A DNA stretch of 64,000 nt. It comes from Roseovarius mucosus (GTDB lineage Bacteria > Pseudomonadota > Alphaproteobacteria > Rhodobacterales > Rhodobacteraceae). Below the pieces are notes generated by a model. It did not search any database and was not told the origin of the DNA. It saw nothing but the letters and a program-made list of their open reading frames with translations. The translations under genes were made by a program, and so were the position numbers. The DNA is taken from contig NZ_CP020474.1 of NCBI RefSeq assembly GCF_002080415.1, positions 62,001-126,000 on the forward strand, given 5' to 3'. This document shows positions 18,153-27,655 of this stretch, piece by piece. The first letter of the stretch is position 1; the number at the start of each line of letters is the position of its first letter.

Positions 18153-20564
18153 ATGCTGCGGCTGCTTTGCCTAGTCCTCTGTCTGGCGTTGGGCGCGGCA
18201 GTTGCTGTGCCCGATACCGCGCTTGCGCAGGGGCAGCATACGCCTGACGCGGTCGATTATGTGACGTGGGAGGAACTTGCGGCCGATGCCGACGAGATGC
18301 TTGCCAACGGCGAGGCCTCCACCGGGCAACTGGAAAACATGCGCGCCCAGATCAACGGTTGGCGGCAACAGTTTGTTGAAATGCAGGGCTTGAATTCCAC
18401 TGCGATCCGAACTGTGCGCGATCAAATCGCCGCCTTGGGGCCCGTGCCCGAGACCGGCGAAGAAGCCGAGGACATCGCAGCGCAGCGTGCGGAACTTAAC
18501 CGGCGTCTGGCCCGGTTAGAGGCACCGGTGAAGCTGGCCGATCTGGCGCGCAGTCGCGCCGATGGGCTGGTCACGAATATAGATGGGGCGATCCGTGACC
18601 GGCAGACCCAAGCGCTGTTGCGGCTTGGGCCATCGCCGGTCAATCCGCTGCATTGGCCGACAGCGGTCAAGGAACTGTACCGCGCGGTGGATACCGTCCG
18701 GGCCGAGACGGCGACCAATTGGCAAAGCAGCTTTCGGCGCACGCGCTTTCAGGGAAACTTGCCGGGGGTGATTGCTCTGGGTCTTATTGGCCTTTTGCTG
18801 ATGACGCGGGGCCGGGTTTGGACAATGCGTCTGGCGGCGCGCGTTTTGGGCGACACACCGACCGCCGGACGCCGTCTTTCGGCCTTCGCAATTTCGTTTG
18901 GCGAATGGTTGTTGCCCTATCTTGGGGTGATTTCCATTGTCGTGGCGGGCGTTCTGACCGGGATTTTGGGGTCCAAGGGAAACCTTGTGCTCGAGTCGCT
19001 GCCCGCGGCGGCCTTTATCCTTCTGCTGGCGCGTTGGTTGTCGCTTCGGGTCTTTCCCCGCGATGACCGGCAGTTGCCCTTGCTCACGCTTGGCCCGTCC
19101 GAGCGCGCCACCGGGCGGCTTAGTGGCGGCTCTCTTGGATTGGTGGTTGCGGGGTTTGCCTATGTGCAGGACCTCGCCGATGGGTTTGATTGGTCCGAAG
19201 CGGCCCGCAATGTCATGATCTTTCCGTTGATGGTGCTGGCGTCGCTGCTGTTGCTGCGGCTTGCGCGGCTCTTGATGCGGCACAGCAAAGCGGCGGCGAA
19301 CGAGCCCGAGACAGAGCTTACGTTCCGCAGCAAGCTGGTGCGTATTCTCGCGCGTGCCCTCTGGGCGCTGGCGCTGCTTGCGCCGCTTTTGTCCGCGATC
19401 GGCTATATGTCCGCCGCCGAGGCGATGATGTTGCCTGCTCTCTTGTCGTTGATGATGATCGCGGCGCTGCTGCTGGTCCAACGGGTGCTGTCCGAGGTCT
19501 ATATCATGCTGCGTGGCAACGCGCAGAGCATTGATGACTCGCTCTTTCCGGTGCTTTTGGGCTTTTTCCTCGTGCTCGGGTCGGTGCCGGTCTTTGCCCT
19601 GATCTGGGGCGCGCGGCCTGCACAATTGCAAGAGGCGTGGCTAAGTTTCACCCAAGGGGTCAGTTTTGGCGGCATCACGCTATCGCCCACCGGCTTTCTG
19701 ATCCTTGCTGTGGTCTTTACCCTTGGCTATCTGCTGACCCGGCTCATTCAGGGCACGCTCAAGAATGCCATCCTGCCAAAAACCAAGCTCGATATGGGCG
19801 GGCGTAATGCCATCGTGTCAGGCGTGGGCTATGTCGGGATTTTCCTTGCGGCGTTGGTGTCGATCACGGCGGCGGGGATTGACCTGAGTTCACTGGCCAT
19901 CGTTGCGGGTGCGCTGTCGGTGGGCATCGGGTTTGGTTTGCAAAATATCGTGTCCAACTTTGTGTCGGGCATCATCCTTTTGATCGAGCGGCCGATTTCC
20001 GAAGGCGACTGGATCGAGGTCGGCGGGCAGCATGGCTATGTGCGGTCGATCTCGGTGCGTTCAACCCGGATCGAGACCTTTGACCGCACGGATGTGATCG
20101 TGCCGAATGCCGATTTCGTCAGTGGCACGGTCACGAATTACACACGCGGCAATACCGTGGGCCGGGTGATTGTGCCGGTGGGGGTGGCCTATGGCACAGA
20201 CACGCGCCGGGTGGAAAAGATCCTGCGCGACGTGGCCGAGGCACATCCAATGGTGCTGATGCAGCCACCGCCGACGGTGCTGTTCCAGAATTTCGGCGCA
20301 AGTTCGCTTGATTTCGAGATCCGGGCGATCCTGCGCGATGTCAACTGGGTGGCCAGTGTGAAATCGGACATGAACCACGAGATTGCCCGCCGCTTTGCCG
20401 AAGAAGGCATCGAAATTCCCTTTCCGCAACAGGATGTGTGGTTCCGCAACGCCACTGCAGAGGCAAAAGAGCCCAAGGCCCCGGTCAAACCCAAGACGAG
20501 CCAAAGCCCCGCCGCCCTGACAGAGGGCGATGTTGAGGGCGAGGGAGACGGTGACGGGCGATGA
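18153..20564 (+). CDS. mechanosensitive ion channel, DUF3772/MscS type
   Basis: 803 residues from ATG 18153, with a signal peptide ending near ALAQ. A periplasmic DUF3772-like helical domain (to about residue 200) precedes about ten membrane segments. A C-terminal MscS domain contains LSVGIGFGLQNIVSNFVSG, the pore helix and beta-domain entry of MscS. These large channels open under membrane tension and release osmolytes during hypo-osmotic shock. A variable, charged C-terminal tail follows. The upstream continuation of the open frame into cysK is out of phase with cysK and is not real. The ATG of the AlaX gene overlaps the stop. Confidence 0.92.
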   Translation: MLRLLCLVLCLALGAAVAVPDTALAQGQHTPDAVDYVTWEELAADADEMLANGEASTGQLENMRAQINGWRQQFVEMQGLNSTAIRTVRDQIAALGPVPETGEEAEDIAAQRAELNRRLARLEAPVKLADLARSRADGLVTNIDGAIRDRQTQALLRLGPSPVNPLHWPTAVKELYRAVDTVRAETATNWQSSFRRTRFQGNLPGVIALGLIGLLLMTRGRVWTMRLAARVLGDTPTAGRRLSAFAISFGEWLLPYLGVISIVVAGVLTGILGSKGNLVLESLPAAAFILLLARWLSLRVFPRDDRQLPLLTLGPSERATGRLSGGSLGLVVAGFAYVQDLADGFDWSEAARNVMIFPLMVLASLLLLRLARLLMRHSKAAANEPETELTFRSKLVRILARALWALALLAPLLSAIGYMSAAEAMMLPALLSLMMIAALLLVQRVLSEVYIMLRGNAQSIDDSLFPVLLGFFLVLGSVPVFALIWGARPAQLQEAWLSFTQGVSFGGITLSPTGFLILAVVFTLGYLLTRLIQGTLKNAILPKTKLDMGGRNAIVSGVGYVGIFLAALVSITAAGIDLSSLAIVAGALSVGIGFGLQNIVSNFVSGIILLIERPISEGDWIEVGGQHGYVRSISVRSTRIETFDRTDVIVPNADFVSGTVTNYTRGNTVGRVIVPVGVAYGTDTRRVEKILRDVAEAHPMVLMQPPPTVLFQNFGASSLDFEIRAILRDVNWVASVKSDMNHEIARRFAEEGIEIPFPQQDVWFRNATAEAKEPKAPVKPKTSQSPAALTEGDVEGEGDGDGR

Positions 20565-21280
20565 CGACACCCCTTTTTCGGCTGGACGCCTATCAAACCG
20601 AGGCGACCGGCGTCGTTGTGGCGCATACCCCAGAGGGTGGGATCGTGCTGGACCAGACGCTGTTTTATCCCATGGGGGGCGGACAACCGGGCGATAGCGG
20701 GCGGCTTATGTGCCAAGGGCGCAGCCTGCCCATTGCCACGGCCGTCAAGGCCGAGGGGGAACAGATCGCGCTGGTGATGGCAGAGCCTATGGCCTTGCCG
20801 CCCATCGGCACGGCCCTGCGGCAAGCGATTGACTGGCCCCGGCGGCATCGTCTAATGCGGATGCACACGGCGCTGCATCTTTTGTCGGTGGTGATCCCGC
20901 TGCCGGTCTCGGGCGGGGCCGTTGCGGAGACGCGCAGCCGCCTTGATTTCGACATGCCCGAAGCGCCAGAGGATCGCGAGACGCTGGAAGACTACCTTAA
21001 TCAGCTGGTGGATCAGGATTTGCCCGTGACCGAAGAGTGGATCACCGATGACGCGCTGCGTGCCAATCCGGGGCTGGTCAAGACCATGTCGGTGGCGCCA
21101 CCCATGGGGTCTGGCCGGGTGCGTTTGGTGCGGATTGGGCAGGGGACGGATCAGGTTGATCTGCAGCCCTGCGGCGGCACCCATGTGGCACGCACGGGCG
21201 AGATCGGGCGGCTTCGCCTTGGCAAGATCGAAAAGAAAGGCCGCCACAACCGCCGGGTTTATCTTCACTTGGAAGATTGA
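20561..21280 (+). CDS. alanyl-tRNA editing protein (AlaX type)
   Basis: A 239-residue free-standing homologue of the AlaRS editing domain, which hydrolyses Ser-tRNA(Ala) or Gly-tRNA(Ala) mischarging. The zinc ligands are visible as HTALH (HxxxH) and CGGTH (CxxxH). The N-terminal TLFYPMGGGQPGDSG segment is the beta-barrel piece shared with AlaRS. It overlaps the channel gene by four bases, so the two are coupled, and it ends 6 bases from the convergent racemase gene. Confidence 0.93.
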   Translation: MTTPLFRLDAYQTEATGVVVAHTPEGGIVLDQTLFYPMGGGQPGDSGRLMCQGRSLPIATAVKAEGEQIALVMAEPMALPPIGTALRQAIDWPRRHRLMRMHTALHLLSVVIPLPVSGGAVAETRSRLDFDMPEAPEDRETLEDYLNQLVDQDLPVTEEWITDDALRANPGLVKTMSVAPPMGSGRVRLVRIGQGTDQVDLQPCGGTHVARTGEIGRLRLGKIEKKGRHNRRVYLHLED

Positions 21281-21286
21281 GCGCGT

Positions 21287-21967
21287 TCAGCCCTTTGCAA
21301 AGTCTGCTATGGCTTGGGTGAGGCAATCGAGGCTGTCGGTATGCGGGGCCGTTGCGGGCAGGGCATCTGTCATCAAGGACAGTTCCGTACACGCCACCAA
21401 CAGGTGATCGGCCCCATGGGCCAAGAGCGCCTCGGCCTCTTGGGCGAGCTGTGGCTTGAGGGTTGCCAGTGGTTCCCCCGCCTTGACCGCGCGGATGATC
21501 GCAAGAATTCCACTGTCATCGGGCAGGAACACCGGGGTCAGCCCATGGGCGGCGAAGGGCGCGGCAAAAACATTCGCCAGCCGGGTTGCGGGTGAGGCCA
21601 GCATCCCGACTCGTCGCGCGCCTTGGCGGGCGAGCGACTGCGCCGTCAGATCCAGCATGTTGAGAAAGGGCAGGGGCGTGGCGGCCACAACGGCGGGCGC
21701 GTAGTGATGCGCCGTGTTGCAGGGCATCGCCAACGCCTCTGCCCCCGCTGCCTGTAGATCGCAGGCCATGCGGGCCAGAACCGGGCCGGGGTCTTCGCCG
21801 GTGCCCTCGATCAGCGCCTTGATCCGGCTGGGCACCTGCGAATTCTGATGCACGATGAGCGGAATATGATCGCTATCGTCGCGCGCGGGCACGGCGGCCA
21901 GCAGTTTTTGCATCAAAAGCACGGTCGCTTCGGGGCCCATGCCCCCCAGAATGCCCACGGTTCTCAT
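21287..21967 (-). CDS. aspartate/glutamate racemase family protein
   Basis: 226 residues. The N-terminal IGILGGMGPEAT-like start, AMPCNTAHHYAP with one catalytic cysteine, and LLVACTELSLM with the second define the cofactor-independent two-cysteine racemase family. Members interconvert L- and D-aspartate or related amino acids. The stereospecific substrate cannot be assigned. It lies ten bases downstream of the HisD-like gene on the same strand, suggesting joint transcription. Confidence 0.88.
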   Translation of the reverse strand: MRTVGILGGMGPEATVLLMQKLLAAVPARDDSDHIPLIVHQNSQVPSRIKALIEGTGEDPGPVLARMACDLQAAGAEALAMPCNTAHHYAPAVVAATPLPFLNMLDLTAQSLARQGARRVGMLASPATRLANVFAAPFAAHGLTPVFLPDDSGILAIIRAVKAGEPLATLKPQLAQEAEALLAHGADHLLVACTELSLMTDALPATAPHTDSLDCLTQAIADFAKG

Positions 21968-21976
21968 CTGGCGGTC

Positions 21977-23272
21977 TTATCCTGTCGATGTTGCCGCGCG
22001 GTCAATCGGACCTGTGCGGATGTCTGCGCTGCGGGCATGCCCCTCCATCCGTTCGGCGCGGCTGAGGCTGGCGGTCACGCGCGCAAGATCAGGCAGCGCG
22101 CGGTCGTCCACCTCTTGCCAGGTGACGGTTTTCAGGAACTTGTGCACCGATAGGCCTCCGGTATAGCGCGCAGCCCCAGAGGTGGGCAAGACATGGTTGG
22201 GGCCTGCCGCCTTGTCGCCAAAGGCAACGGTCGTGTTTTCCCCAAGAAAGAGCGAGCCATAGGCCTGCAAGCGCGTGCGCCACCACGGCAGATCGCGCGC
22301 CTGCACATGCAGATGTTCGGGCGCTTTGGCATCGGCATATTGCGCCATGTCCTCGGGCGTATCGCACAGCACCACCTCGGCCAGATCGCGCCAAGCGGCG
22401 GTGGCGGCGGCGCGGTTCGGCTCTGGCAGGCTGGCGATAAGGGCCGGGGCACGAAGCATCACGGCCTCGGCCAATGGCCGATGCGTGGTTGCGAGCCAGA
22501 CCGGCGAATTCGCCCCATGCTCCGCCTGTCCAACCAGATCGGCGGCGACGGTTTCGGGATCGGCCGTGTCATCGGCAAGAATGAGGCTGTCGGTCGGGCC
22601 TGCGAACATATCAATGCCGATGGGACCAAAGAGTTGGCGCTTGGCCTCGGCGACATAGGCATTGCCGGGTCCGACCAGAATATCGGCAGGCGGTGCGCCA
22701 AAGAGGCCAAAGGCCATGGCCGCAACCCCCTGCACCCCGCCAATGGTCAGGATGCGCGTGGCCCCTGCCAGATCCATCGCATAGAGCATGGCATCGGGAA
22801 TACCCTGATCGCCGCAGGGGGGCGAGACGGCGGTGATGTCAGCCACGCCCGCCTCGCGCGCGGTGGCGATGGTCATCAGTGCCGAAGCGATATGGCTATA
22901 GCGCCCGCCGGGCACGTAACAGCCCGCCGCCCCAAGGGGTATCTGACGTTGCCCGGCGCGCAGTCCGGGCCGCAATTCAATCTCCATATCCTGTGCCGTG
23001 GCGCGCTGTGCCGCGGCAAAGCGCGAGATATTGTCATGCGCCCATTGGATATCCGCCTTGAGCGATACGGGCACACGGGATACCGCGGCGGCAACCTCGG
23101 CGTGGGTCACGGTGATGCCACCCTGCCAGCCATCAAGCTGCCGTGCATATTCCAGCGCCACCTGTGCGCCGCCTGTGCGCAACCGGGCCAGCATGATCTG
23201 GACGGTGTCGGCCACGTCATGGGCGGTGTGCGGCGGCTCTCCGGGGGCGGTCTTGAGCGGGGTGATCGGCAT
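21977..23272 (-). CDS. histidinol dehydrogenase-family NAD-dependent dehydrogenase (HpsN-like)
   Basis: 431 residues from the ATG at 23272, which has AAAGGAG eight bases upstream; the open frame beyond it is not family-like. The fold is histidinol dehydrogenase, with GCYVPGGRYSHIAS, GPTDSLILADD, DLVGQAEHG and APEHLHVQ as cofactor- and zinc-site motifs. The C-terminal GLSVHKFLKTVTWQ and the absence of other his genes suggest a paralogue such as sulfopropanediol dehydrogenase (HpsN) rather than biosynthetic HisD. No sulfonate-cleavage gene is visible nearby, so the substrate remains open. Confidence 0.8.
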   Translation of the reverse strand: MPITPLKTAPGEPPHTAHDVADTVQIMLARLRTGGAQVALEYARQLDGWQGGITVTHAEVAAAVSRVPVSLKADIQWAHDNISRFAAAQRATAQDMEIELRPGLRAGQRQIPLGAAGCYVPGGRYSHIASALMTIATAREAGVADITAVSPPCGDQGIPDAMLYAMDLAGATRILTIGGVQGVAAMAFGLFGAPPADILVGPGNAYVAEAKRQLFGPIGIDMFAGPTDSLILADDTADPETVAADLVGQAEHGANSPVWLATTHRPLAEAVMLRAPALIASLPEPNRAAATAAWRDLAEVVLCDTPEDMAQYADAKAPEHLHVQARDLPWWRTRLQAYGSLFLGENTTVAFGDKAAGPNHVLPTSGAARYTGGLSVHKFLKTVTWQEVDDRALPDLARVTASLSRAERMEGHARSADIRTGPIDRAATSTG

Positions 23273-23402
23273 GGTGGCAACTCCTTTGACCCAAGGAATG
23301 GGGGGCGTTGCGGCCAACGGCAAGGGATTTGCCGATGTAAGGATCGGCTTTTTCCAGCGGCTGAAAGCCGGTTTCGGGATTTCCGAAAATGGCCCGTGCC
23401 GA

Positions 23403-24527
23403 TCAGCCCCGCCTGCGCTTGGGCGCGTCAAGATCCTGATCGGTTTCGGGCAGCCCTTCCCGCGACAGCAACACGGCGATGGCGCGGAAACCCGGCACAT
23501 GGCTGCAGACGATCATCAGCGCCACCATAATCGGCACGGCCAGAAACATCCCCGGTATTCCCCAGACCGCCGCCCAGAACGCAAGGCTGATGATGATGCC
23601 AAACGAGGAGACGCGCAGCGCGCGGCCCATCAGCATCGGGTCAATGATATTGCCATTGATAAACTGAATGATCCCCACGATCAGGAAAATCACCAGCGCC
23701 GTGGTGCCATCCGCCAGTTGCACATAGGCCACCAGCGCCACCAGCACCGTGGCCACAATCGAACCGATGGAAGGGATATAATTGAGCACGAACGTCAGGA
23801 TGCCCAATGCCCCGGCAAGATCGAGCGCGAAAAACTGCGCCACGCCATAGACCATGAGGCCTGTCACGACACTGACCAGCGTTTTGACCAGCAGGTAGTA
23901 ATTTACCCGGTGGATGATCGAGCTGATGATGCGGCCCACCCGTTCGGCCTTTTTGGCATCGCCAAAGAGGCTTTCGAGTTTGGTTGTGAACCAAATCCGC
24001 TCGGCAAAAAGGAAGCCAACAAAAAGGATCACCAGCACCGTGCCCTGCATGATCCCCCCGGCCTGACCGGCCAAGGCGCGCAGATAGCCCGCCACATCAA
24101 GGGTCGAGACCGCATTGAATACCGCCTCTTCGGCATCAGGCCCGAGCCAAGCCACCATGGCGGATATCGCCTGTGGCGCGCGGTCGGTATAGGCCAGCGT
24201 GGTCGACAGCACCGTGTTGATCTGCGACAGGATAACCGCCGAGAGGCTGAGCAACGCCGCCGAAATCAGCAAGAGCGCTACGATGCTGGCCAGCCAGTTG
24301 GGCACGCGCACCGGCCCAAGGCGCACCCGCGCGATCGAGGTGATGGCATCCGAGGTGAGGCTGAACAAAATGATCGCCGTGGCCAAAGAAATCAGCAAGA
24401 ACCGCGCCTGCACCAAGAGAAACAGCACCACCGCAAAGGCGATGATGATCTGCGCCACGGTGCGGATGCGCTGCAACTCGGGCGTGCTCTGGCCGGTAGG
24501 GCGCGTGTCTTGGTCTCTTGGTGTCAC
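23403..24527 (-). CDS. AI-2E family transporter (PerM-like)
   Basis: 374 residues with about eight membrane segments in the AI-2E/PerM arrangement. There are two N-terminal helices, a long extramembranous region, and a C-terminal bundle containing LNYIPSIGSIVAT and NGNIIDPMLMGRALRVS, which are the family hallmarks. Members have been proposed to export autoinducer-2 or act as permeases and Na+/H+ antiporters; the function here is unknown. A good sigma-70-like promoter lies about 35 bases upstream of the start. Confidence 0.9.
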   Translation of the reverse strand: MTPRDQDTRPTGQSTPELQRIRTVAQIIIAFAVVLFLLVQARFLLISLATAIILFSLTSDAITSIARVRLGPVRVPNWLASIVALLLISAALLSLSAVILSQINTVLSTTLAYTDRAPQAISAMVAWLGPDAEEAVFNAVSTLDVAGYLRALAGQAGGIMQGTVLVILFVGFLFAERIWFTTKLESLFGDAKKAERVGRIISSIIHRVNYYLLVKTLVSVVTGLMVYGVAQFFALDLAGALGILTFVLNYIPSIGSIVATVLVALVAYVQLADGTTALVIFLIVGIIQFINGNIIDPMLMGRALRVSSFGIIISLAFWAAVWGIPGMFLAVPIMVALMIVCSHVPGFRAIAVLLSREGLPETDQDLDAPKRRRG

Positions 24528-24559
24528 CGTCTGGCCTGCTTCTGATTTGGATAGGATGC

Positions 24560-24588
24560 AGTATCGGGAATATCGCGTCGGCTGACAA
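24560..24588 (-). promoter_or_regulatory. promoter of the AI-2E family gene
   Basis: On the minus strand TTGTCA (24583-24588) and GATACT (24560-24565) are 17 bases apart, matching five and four of six consensus positions. Transcription would start about 25 bases before the gene. Confidence 0.5.
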
Positions 24589-24656
24589 TCGCAGAACGTG
24601 GCCTTTCGCCTATAAAATCAGGTGTTTCCGCCGCCTGCCTTGATTTGTAGCGGGTC

Positions 24657-26267
24657 TCAGACCTCCCCAAGGATCAGATCCGCGGCGCGCCAAGCCAGCA
24701 TCATGGTGGGCGCGTTGGTGTTGCCTGACGTGACATTGGGAAACACCGAGGCATCAACCACCCGCAACCCCTTGACCCCATGCACCCGCAGCTGTGGGTC
24801 GACCACGGACTGCGCCGGATCGCATCCCATGCGGCAGGTTCCGACCGGGTGAAACACGGTGCCGCAGCGTTTGCGGAAATCCTCAAGAATGGTGGCATCG
24901 TCCATGGTCCGCAGGTCCTGATACATGGCACTTTCGACCAAGGCGGTCAGTGCTGCCGTGGACATGATGCGCTGACACAGGCGGCCCCCCGCAATCACCT
25001 GCGCGCGGTCTTCTTCGGTCGCGAGCGAATTGGGTTGAATGAGGGGCGGCGCCTCGGGGTTGGGGCCGCTGATGTCGATGCGGCCTCGGCTGGTTGGGCG
25101 CGAGGGCTGGAACGAGATGATGAACCCCGGAAACGGATCGGGGCGCACGACCGAGCGGGTGCCCGCAGGCGTGGTCGTATAGGTGACAGGGTTGAAATAG
25201 AGCTGTTGATCGGGATGGTTCTGCCCCGGCTTTGAGCGAAAATAACCGCCACATTGATTGACCGAGAGCGACAGGGGCCCGCGCCGCGTCAGGGCAAAAC
25301 GCAGCGCCGCGCGCACCTTGCCCATGAAGGGGGCAAGATCGTTGTTGAGCGTCGGTTCGGTGGCGCGGAAATAATAGTTGATTCCAAGATGATCCTGAAG
25401 ATTGCCGCCCACATGGGCGCAATCGCGCAATGGCGTGATGCCATGCTGGCGCAACATATCCGCCGGGCCGATGCCCGAGATCTGCAAAAGGCGCGGCGAG
25501 GTAACGGCACCTGCACTCAGGATGATCTCGCGCCCCGCGCGCGCAACGTGGCTTTGCCCGCCGCGACGGTAATGAACGGCGACCGCCCGGCTGCCGTCAA
25601 ATTCGAGGCGGTCCACCAAGGCCCCTGTGACCAACGTCACATTCGGGCGTTTCAGCGCGGGTTTGAGACAGGCGCGCGCCGAAGAGTTGCGCAATCCGCC
25701 CGCAGTGTTGATGCGGTAAACGGTGCCGCCTTCGCCACTCGGGTCGTTGAGATCGTCGGTGCGCGGCAGACCCAATTCATCGAGCGCGGCAAAGTAATGC
25801 CGGTTGACCGGGTGGATCTGGTCCGAGACATCCTGCACCGTGATCGGTCCGCTGCCGCGCCGCGTGCCATCGGGCGAGACCTGCGTCTCTAGGGCCTCAT
25901 AGGTGGCACGAACGGTGCTCCAGCCCCAGCCGGTGGCACCCGCCGCCTCCCAATCGTCGAAATCGTGGGGCAGGCCGCGAGCATAGACCATCGCGTTGAT
26001 CGCCCCCGACCCGCCCACCGTCTTGCCGCGCGGCCAGTAACCGCGCCGCCCATCGAGCGCCTCTTCCGGTTCGGCCTCGTATTTCCAGTTCAGACGCTCG
26101 TCAAAAAAGGTTTTGCCATAGCCCAGGGGCAGGGCGATCCAAGGGCTGCGCCCACGTCCCCCGGCCTCAAGAATCAACACACGGTGCCGCCCATTGGCAC
26201 TCAGCCGGTCGGCCAGTACCGACCCCGCCGAGCCTGCGCCGACGATGATATAGTCGTGGTCTGTCAC
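24657..26267 (-). CDS. GMC family oxidoreductase (choline dehydrogenase-like)
   Basis: 536 residues from GTG 26267. The frame is open further upstream into the tRNA-Ser region, but that part is not protein-like for this family. The FAD-binding start YIIVGAGSAGSVLADRLS follows the first residues. GMC signatures are visible (PRGKTVGGSGAINAMVYARG; GAVTSPRLLQISGIGP), and the C-terminal HPVGTCRMG and NTNAPTMMLAWRAAD complete the active site. It is BetA-like, oxidising a primary or secondary alcohol. It is not next to betaine aldehyde dehydrogenase or BetI, so choline as substrate is unproven despite the two BCCT transporters elsewhere in the window. Confidence 0.93.
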   Translation of the reverse strand: MTDHDYIIVGAGSAGSVLADRLSANGRHRVLILEAGGRGRSPWIALPLGYGKTFFDERLNWKYEAEPEEALDGRRGYWPRGKTVGGSGAINAMVYARGLPHDFDDWEAAGATGWGWSTVRATYEALETQVSPDGTRRGSGPITVQDVSDQIHPVNRHYFAALDELGLPRTDDLNDPSGEGGTVYRINTAGGLRNSSARACLKPALKRPNVTLVTGALVDRLEFDGSRAVAVHYRRGGQSHVARAGREIILSAGAVTSPRLLQISGIGPADMLRQHGITPLRDCAHVGGNLQDHLGINYYFRATEPTLNNDLAPFMGKVRAALRFALTRRGPLSLSVNQCGGYFRSKPGQNHPDQQLYFNPVTYTTTPAGTRSVVRPDPFPGFIISFQPSRPTSRGRIDISGPNPEAPPLIQPNSLATEEDRAQVIAGGRLCQRIMSTAALTALVESAMYQDLRTMDDATILEDFRKRCGTVFHPVGTCRMGCDPAQSVVDPQLRVHGVKGLRVVDASVFPNVTSGNTNAPTMMLAWRAADLILGEV

Positions 26268-26468
26268 GTTTCGCCTGCCTTTGCCTTTTGATCGCGCGCC
26301 AGCGTTACAAATCCGCCCCCGCCCCGGAATGCCGGAAAACGCCAAGCCTGACAGTTTTCCGACAGAACCTTGTGGCAGGTCGATGTCAAGCGCTTTGCTC
26401 TTTTCCCGCCCTGGCATGCATTCTCCCCCTTGCAAACCCCGTCCCCCTGCGGCTAGAACCCGCCCGAT

Positions 26469-26558
26469 GGAGCGGTGGCCGAGTGGTCGAAGGCGCACGC
26501 CTGGAAAGTGTGTAGGCGGGGAACCGTCTCGAGGGTTCGAATCCCTCCCGCTCCGCCA
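26469..26558 (+). tRNA. tRNA-Ser (anticodon GGA)
   Basis: A 90-base class II tRNA with encoded CCA. The acceptor stem GGAGCGG pairs with CCGCTCC, and the anticodon loop CTGGAAA at 26501-26507 gives GGA. A long variable arm GTAGGCGGGGAACCGTCTC follows, and the T arm GAGGG-TTCGAAT-CCCTC is perfect. The last 16 tRNA bases plus one more are repeated at 28549-28565. Confidence 0.97.
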
Positions 26559-26559
26559 C
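26543..26559 (+). repeat. 17-bp direct repeat, left copy (tRNA 3' end; putative att site)
   Basis: CCCTCCCGCTCCGCCAC covers the T-arm 3' strand, acceptor strand and CCA of tRNA-Ser. An exact copy lies at 28549-28565. Integrative elements typically leave such a duplication when they insert into a tRNA 3' end. Confidence 0.65.
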
Positions 26560-26627
26560 ACAATCGCGACCCAAATCGAAACAGGGGCGTGTCTTGGGGG
26601 TGTGTGGGATCCCTCGCTTTGATGCGT

Positions 26628-27080
26628 TCAATCTCGGTGCAACGTTTCCGAAAAACCCGCTTCCAGCTTTTCGATCGTATTGATTGCAGCGAGGCTCTCG
26701 GCAGGGCTGCATTGCGCGAATTCGGCGCTGATCGCGCGGCCGAGGCAGGAATAGACGCGGTCCGCATTGGCACGGAACTTTGAAGTCAGTGCGATTTTGG
26801 CGCGGCGGCGATCGTGGGCATCTTCGATACGTTCCACGAACCCCGCACTCACAAGGCGGTTTATCAACGCTGTCACCGATCCGCTGGTCAGCGCAAGGCG
26901 CCCGCCGATCTCACCTGCCGTGAGCGGCCCGTTTTCCAGCGCGTTCACGCAGCGAAGGTCGGTGACATGCAGTCCCAGCTCGGACGCCGCCCAAGAGTCA
27001 AAGCGATACACGGCTTCGTAGAGGCGCCGCGTGGCAGCGAGGATTTCGTCTGACCGTCCGCGGTGTGAATGTTCTGTCAA
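26628..27080 (-). CDS. MarR family transcriptional regulator
   Basis: 150 residues with the MarR winged helix-turn-helix. The recognition region [31 protein letters not shown] is followed by the wing [13 protein letters not shown]. Flanking helices form the dimer interface. These repressors usually release DNA on binding phenolic or oxidised ligands. The gene is in the same orientation as the small membrane protein upstream of it. A palindromic site of MarR type overlaps the promoter of the divergent SRPBCC gene and is the likely target. Confidence 0.9.
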   Translation of the reverse strand: MTEHSHRGRSDEILAATRRLYEAVYRFDSWAASELGLHVTDLRCVNALENGPLTAGEIGGRLALTSGSVTALINRLVSAGFVERIEDAHDRRRAKIALTSKFRANADRVYSCLGRAISAEFAQCSPAESLAAINTIEKLEAGFSETLHRD

Positions 27081-27131
27081 GGCTGGCCTTTCTCTTGTTG
27101 CTCACCCCAAGCTAACGTCTCGGGTCACTCG

Positions 27132-27574
27132 CTAGGCGTCGCTCACCATCGCGGCGGTTCTGTCGATCACGTTCCGGTGATGCCCGTCTGCGACGACACA
27201 CTGCCTGTCATCCATGAATGACACAATGGCGCGGAAGTAGGGATCACTATCCTGATCTTTCCTCTCGGAAACGGCAATGCCCATGACATCATCCGGTCTG
27301 ATCCGCCGCGTCCGCCGCCGGAACAGCGTCGCCACGGTGAGCGTCATGTGCCCAGGTCGCCCGATGTCGAGGGTGACCGACGGTCGACGATTGGCGTGAA
27401 CGAGAGCGGCCAGCACGCCGATGACGTAGACGGTCAGAAGCCACCATTTCCAAGGTTGGAGAGGATCGTCCGGGCTGCTGCGCACCCATAGGACGGCCAC
27501 GGCGATCAGCCATAAAACCAGAAGGATTGTGGATAGGACACGCCTAAAGCGCGGGGTAAGTTTTCAATTTTCAT
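27132..27574 (-). pseudogene. small membrane protein, N-terminus in a different frame (possible frameshift)
   Basis: The open frame 27132-27500 reads 122 residues, but its first possible start, a GTG, lies inside a hydrophobic segment (LLVLWLIAVAVLWV). That segment continues upstream in the same frame to a stop. A good start, ATG at 27574 with GGGAG upstream, reads MKIENL in another frame. Joining the two by one base near 27558 would give a natural N-terminus followed by two membrane helices. The gene is therefore either frameshifted or misread here by one base. The C-terminal soluble part is unrecognised. It lies between the MarR gene and its presumed operator. Confidence 0.5.
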
Positions 27575-27624
27575 GTCATGCTCCCGTTCTGCGCCAGCTT
27601 GTGAGTGAAAGCTCTCTCCCACTC

Positions 27625-27655
27625 TTGACAGGCTCGATAGTGGCCATAAATCTTG
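27625..27655 (+). promoter_or_regulatory. promoter of the SRPBCC gene
   Basis: A perfect -35 box TTGACA (27625-27630) is followed after 16 bases by TAAATC as a weak -10. The -10 overlaps the palindrome at 27650-27666, so a protein bound there would block RNA polymerase. Confidence 0.55.

Noticed and set aside
22193..24545. Long plus-strand open frames of 445 and 515 residues
   Set aside because: They are shadows of the HisD-like and AI-2E genes on the minus strand; composition is rich in Arg, His and Gly with no family motifs.
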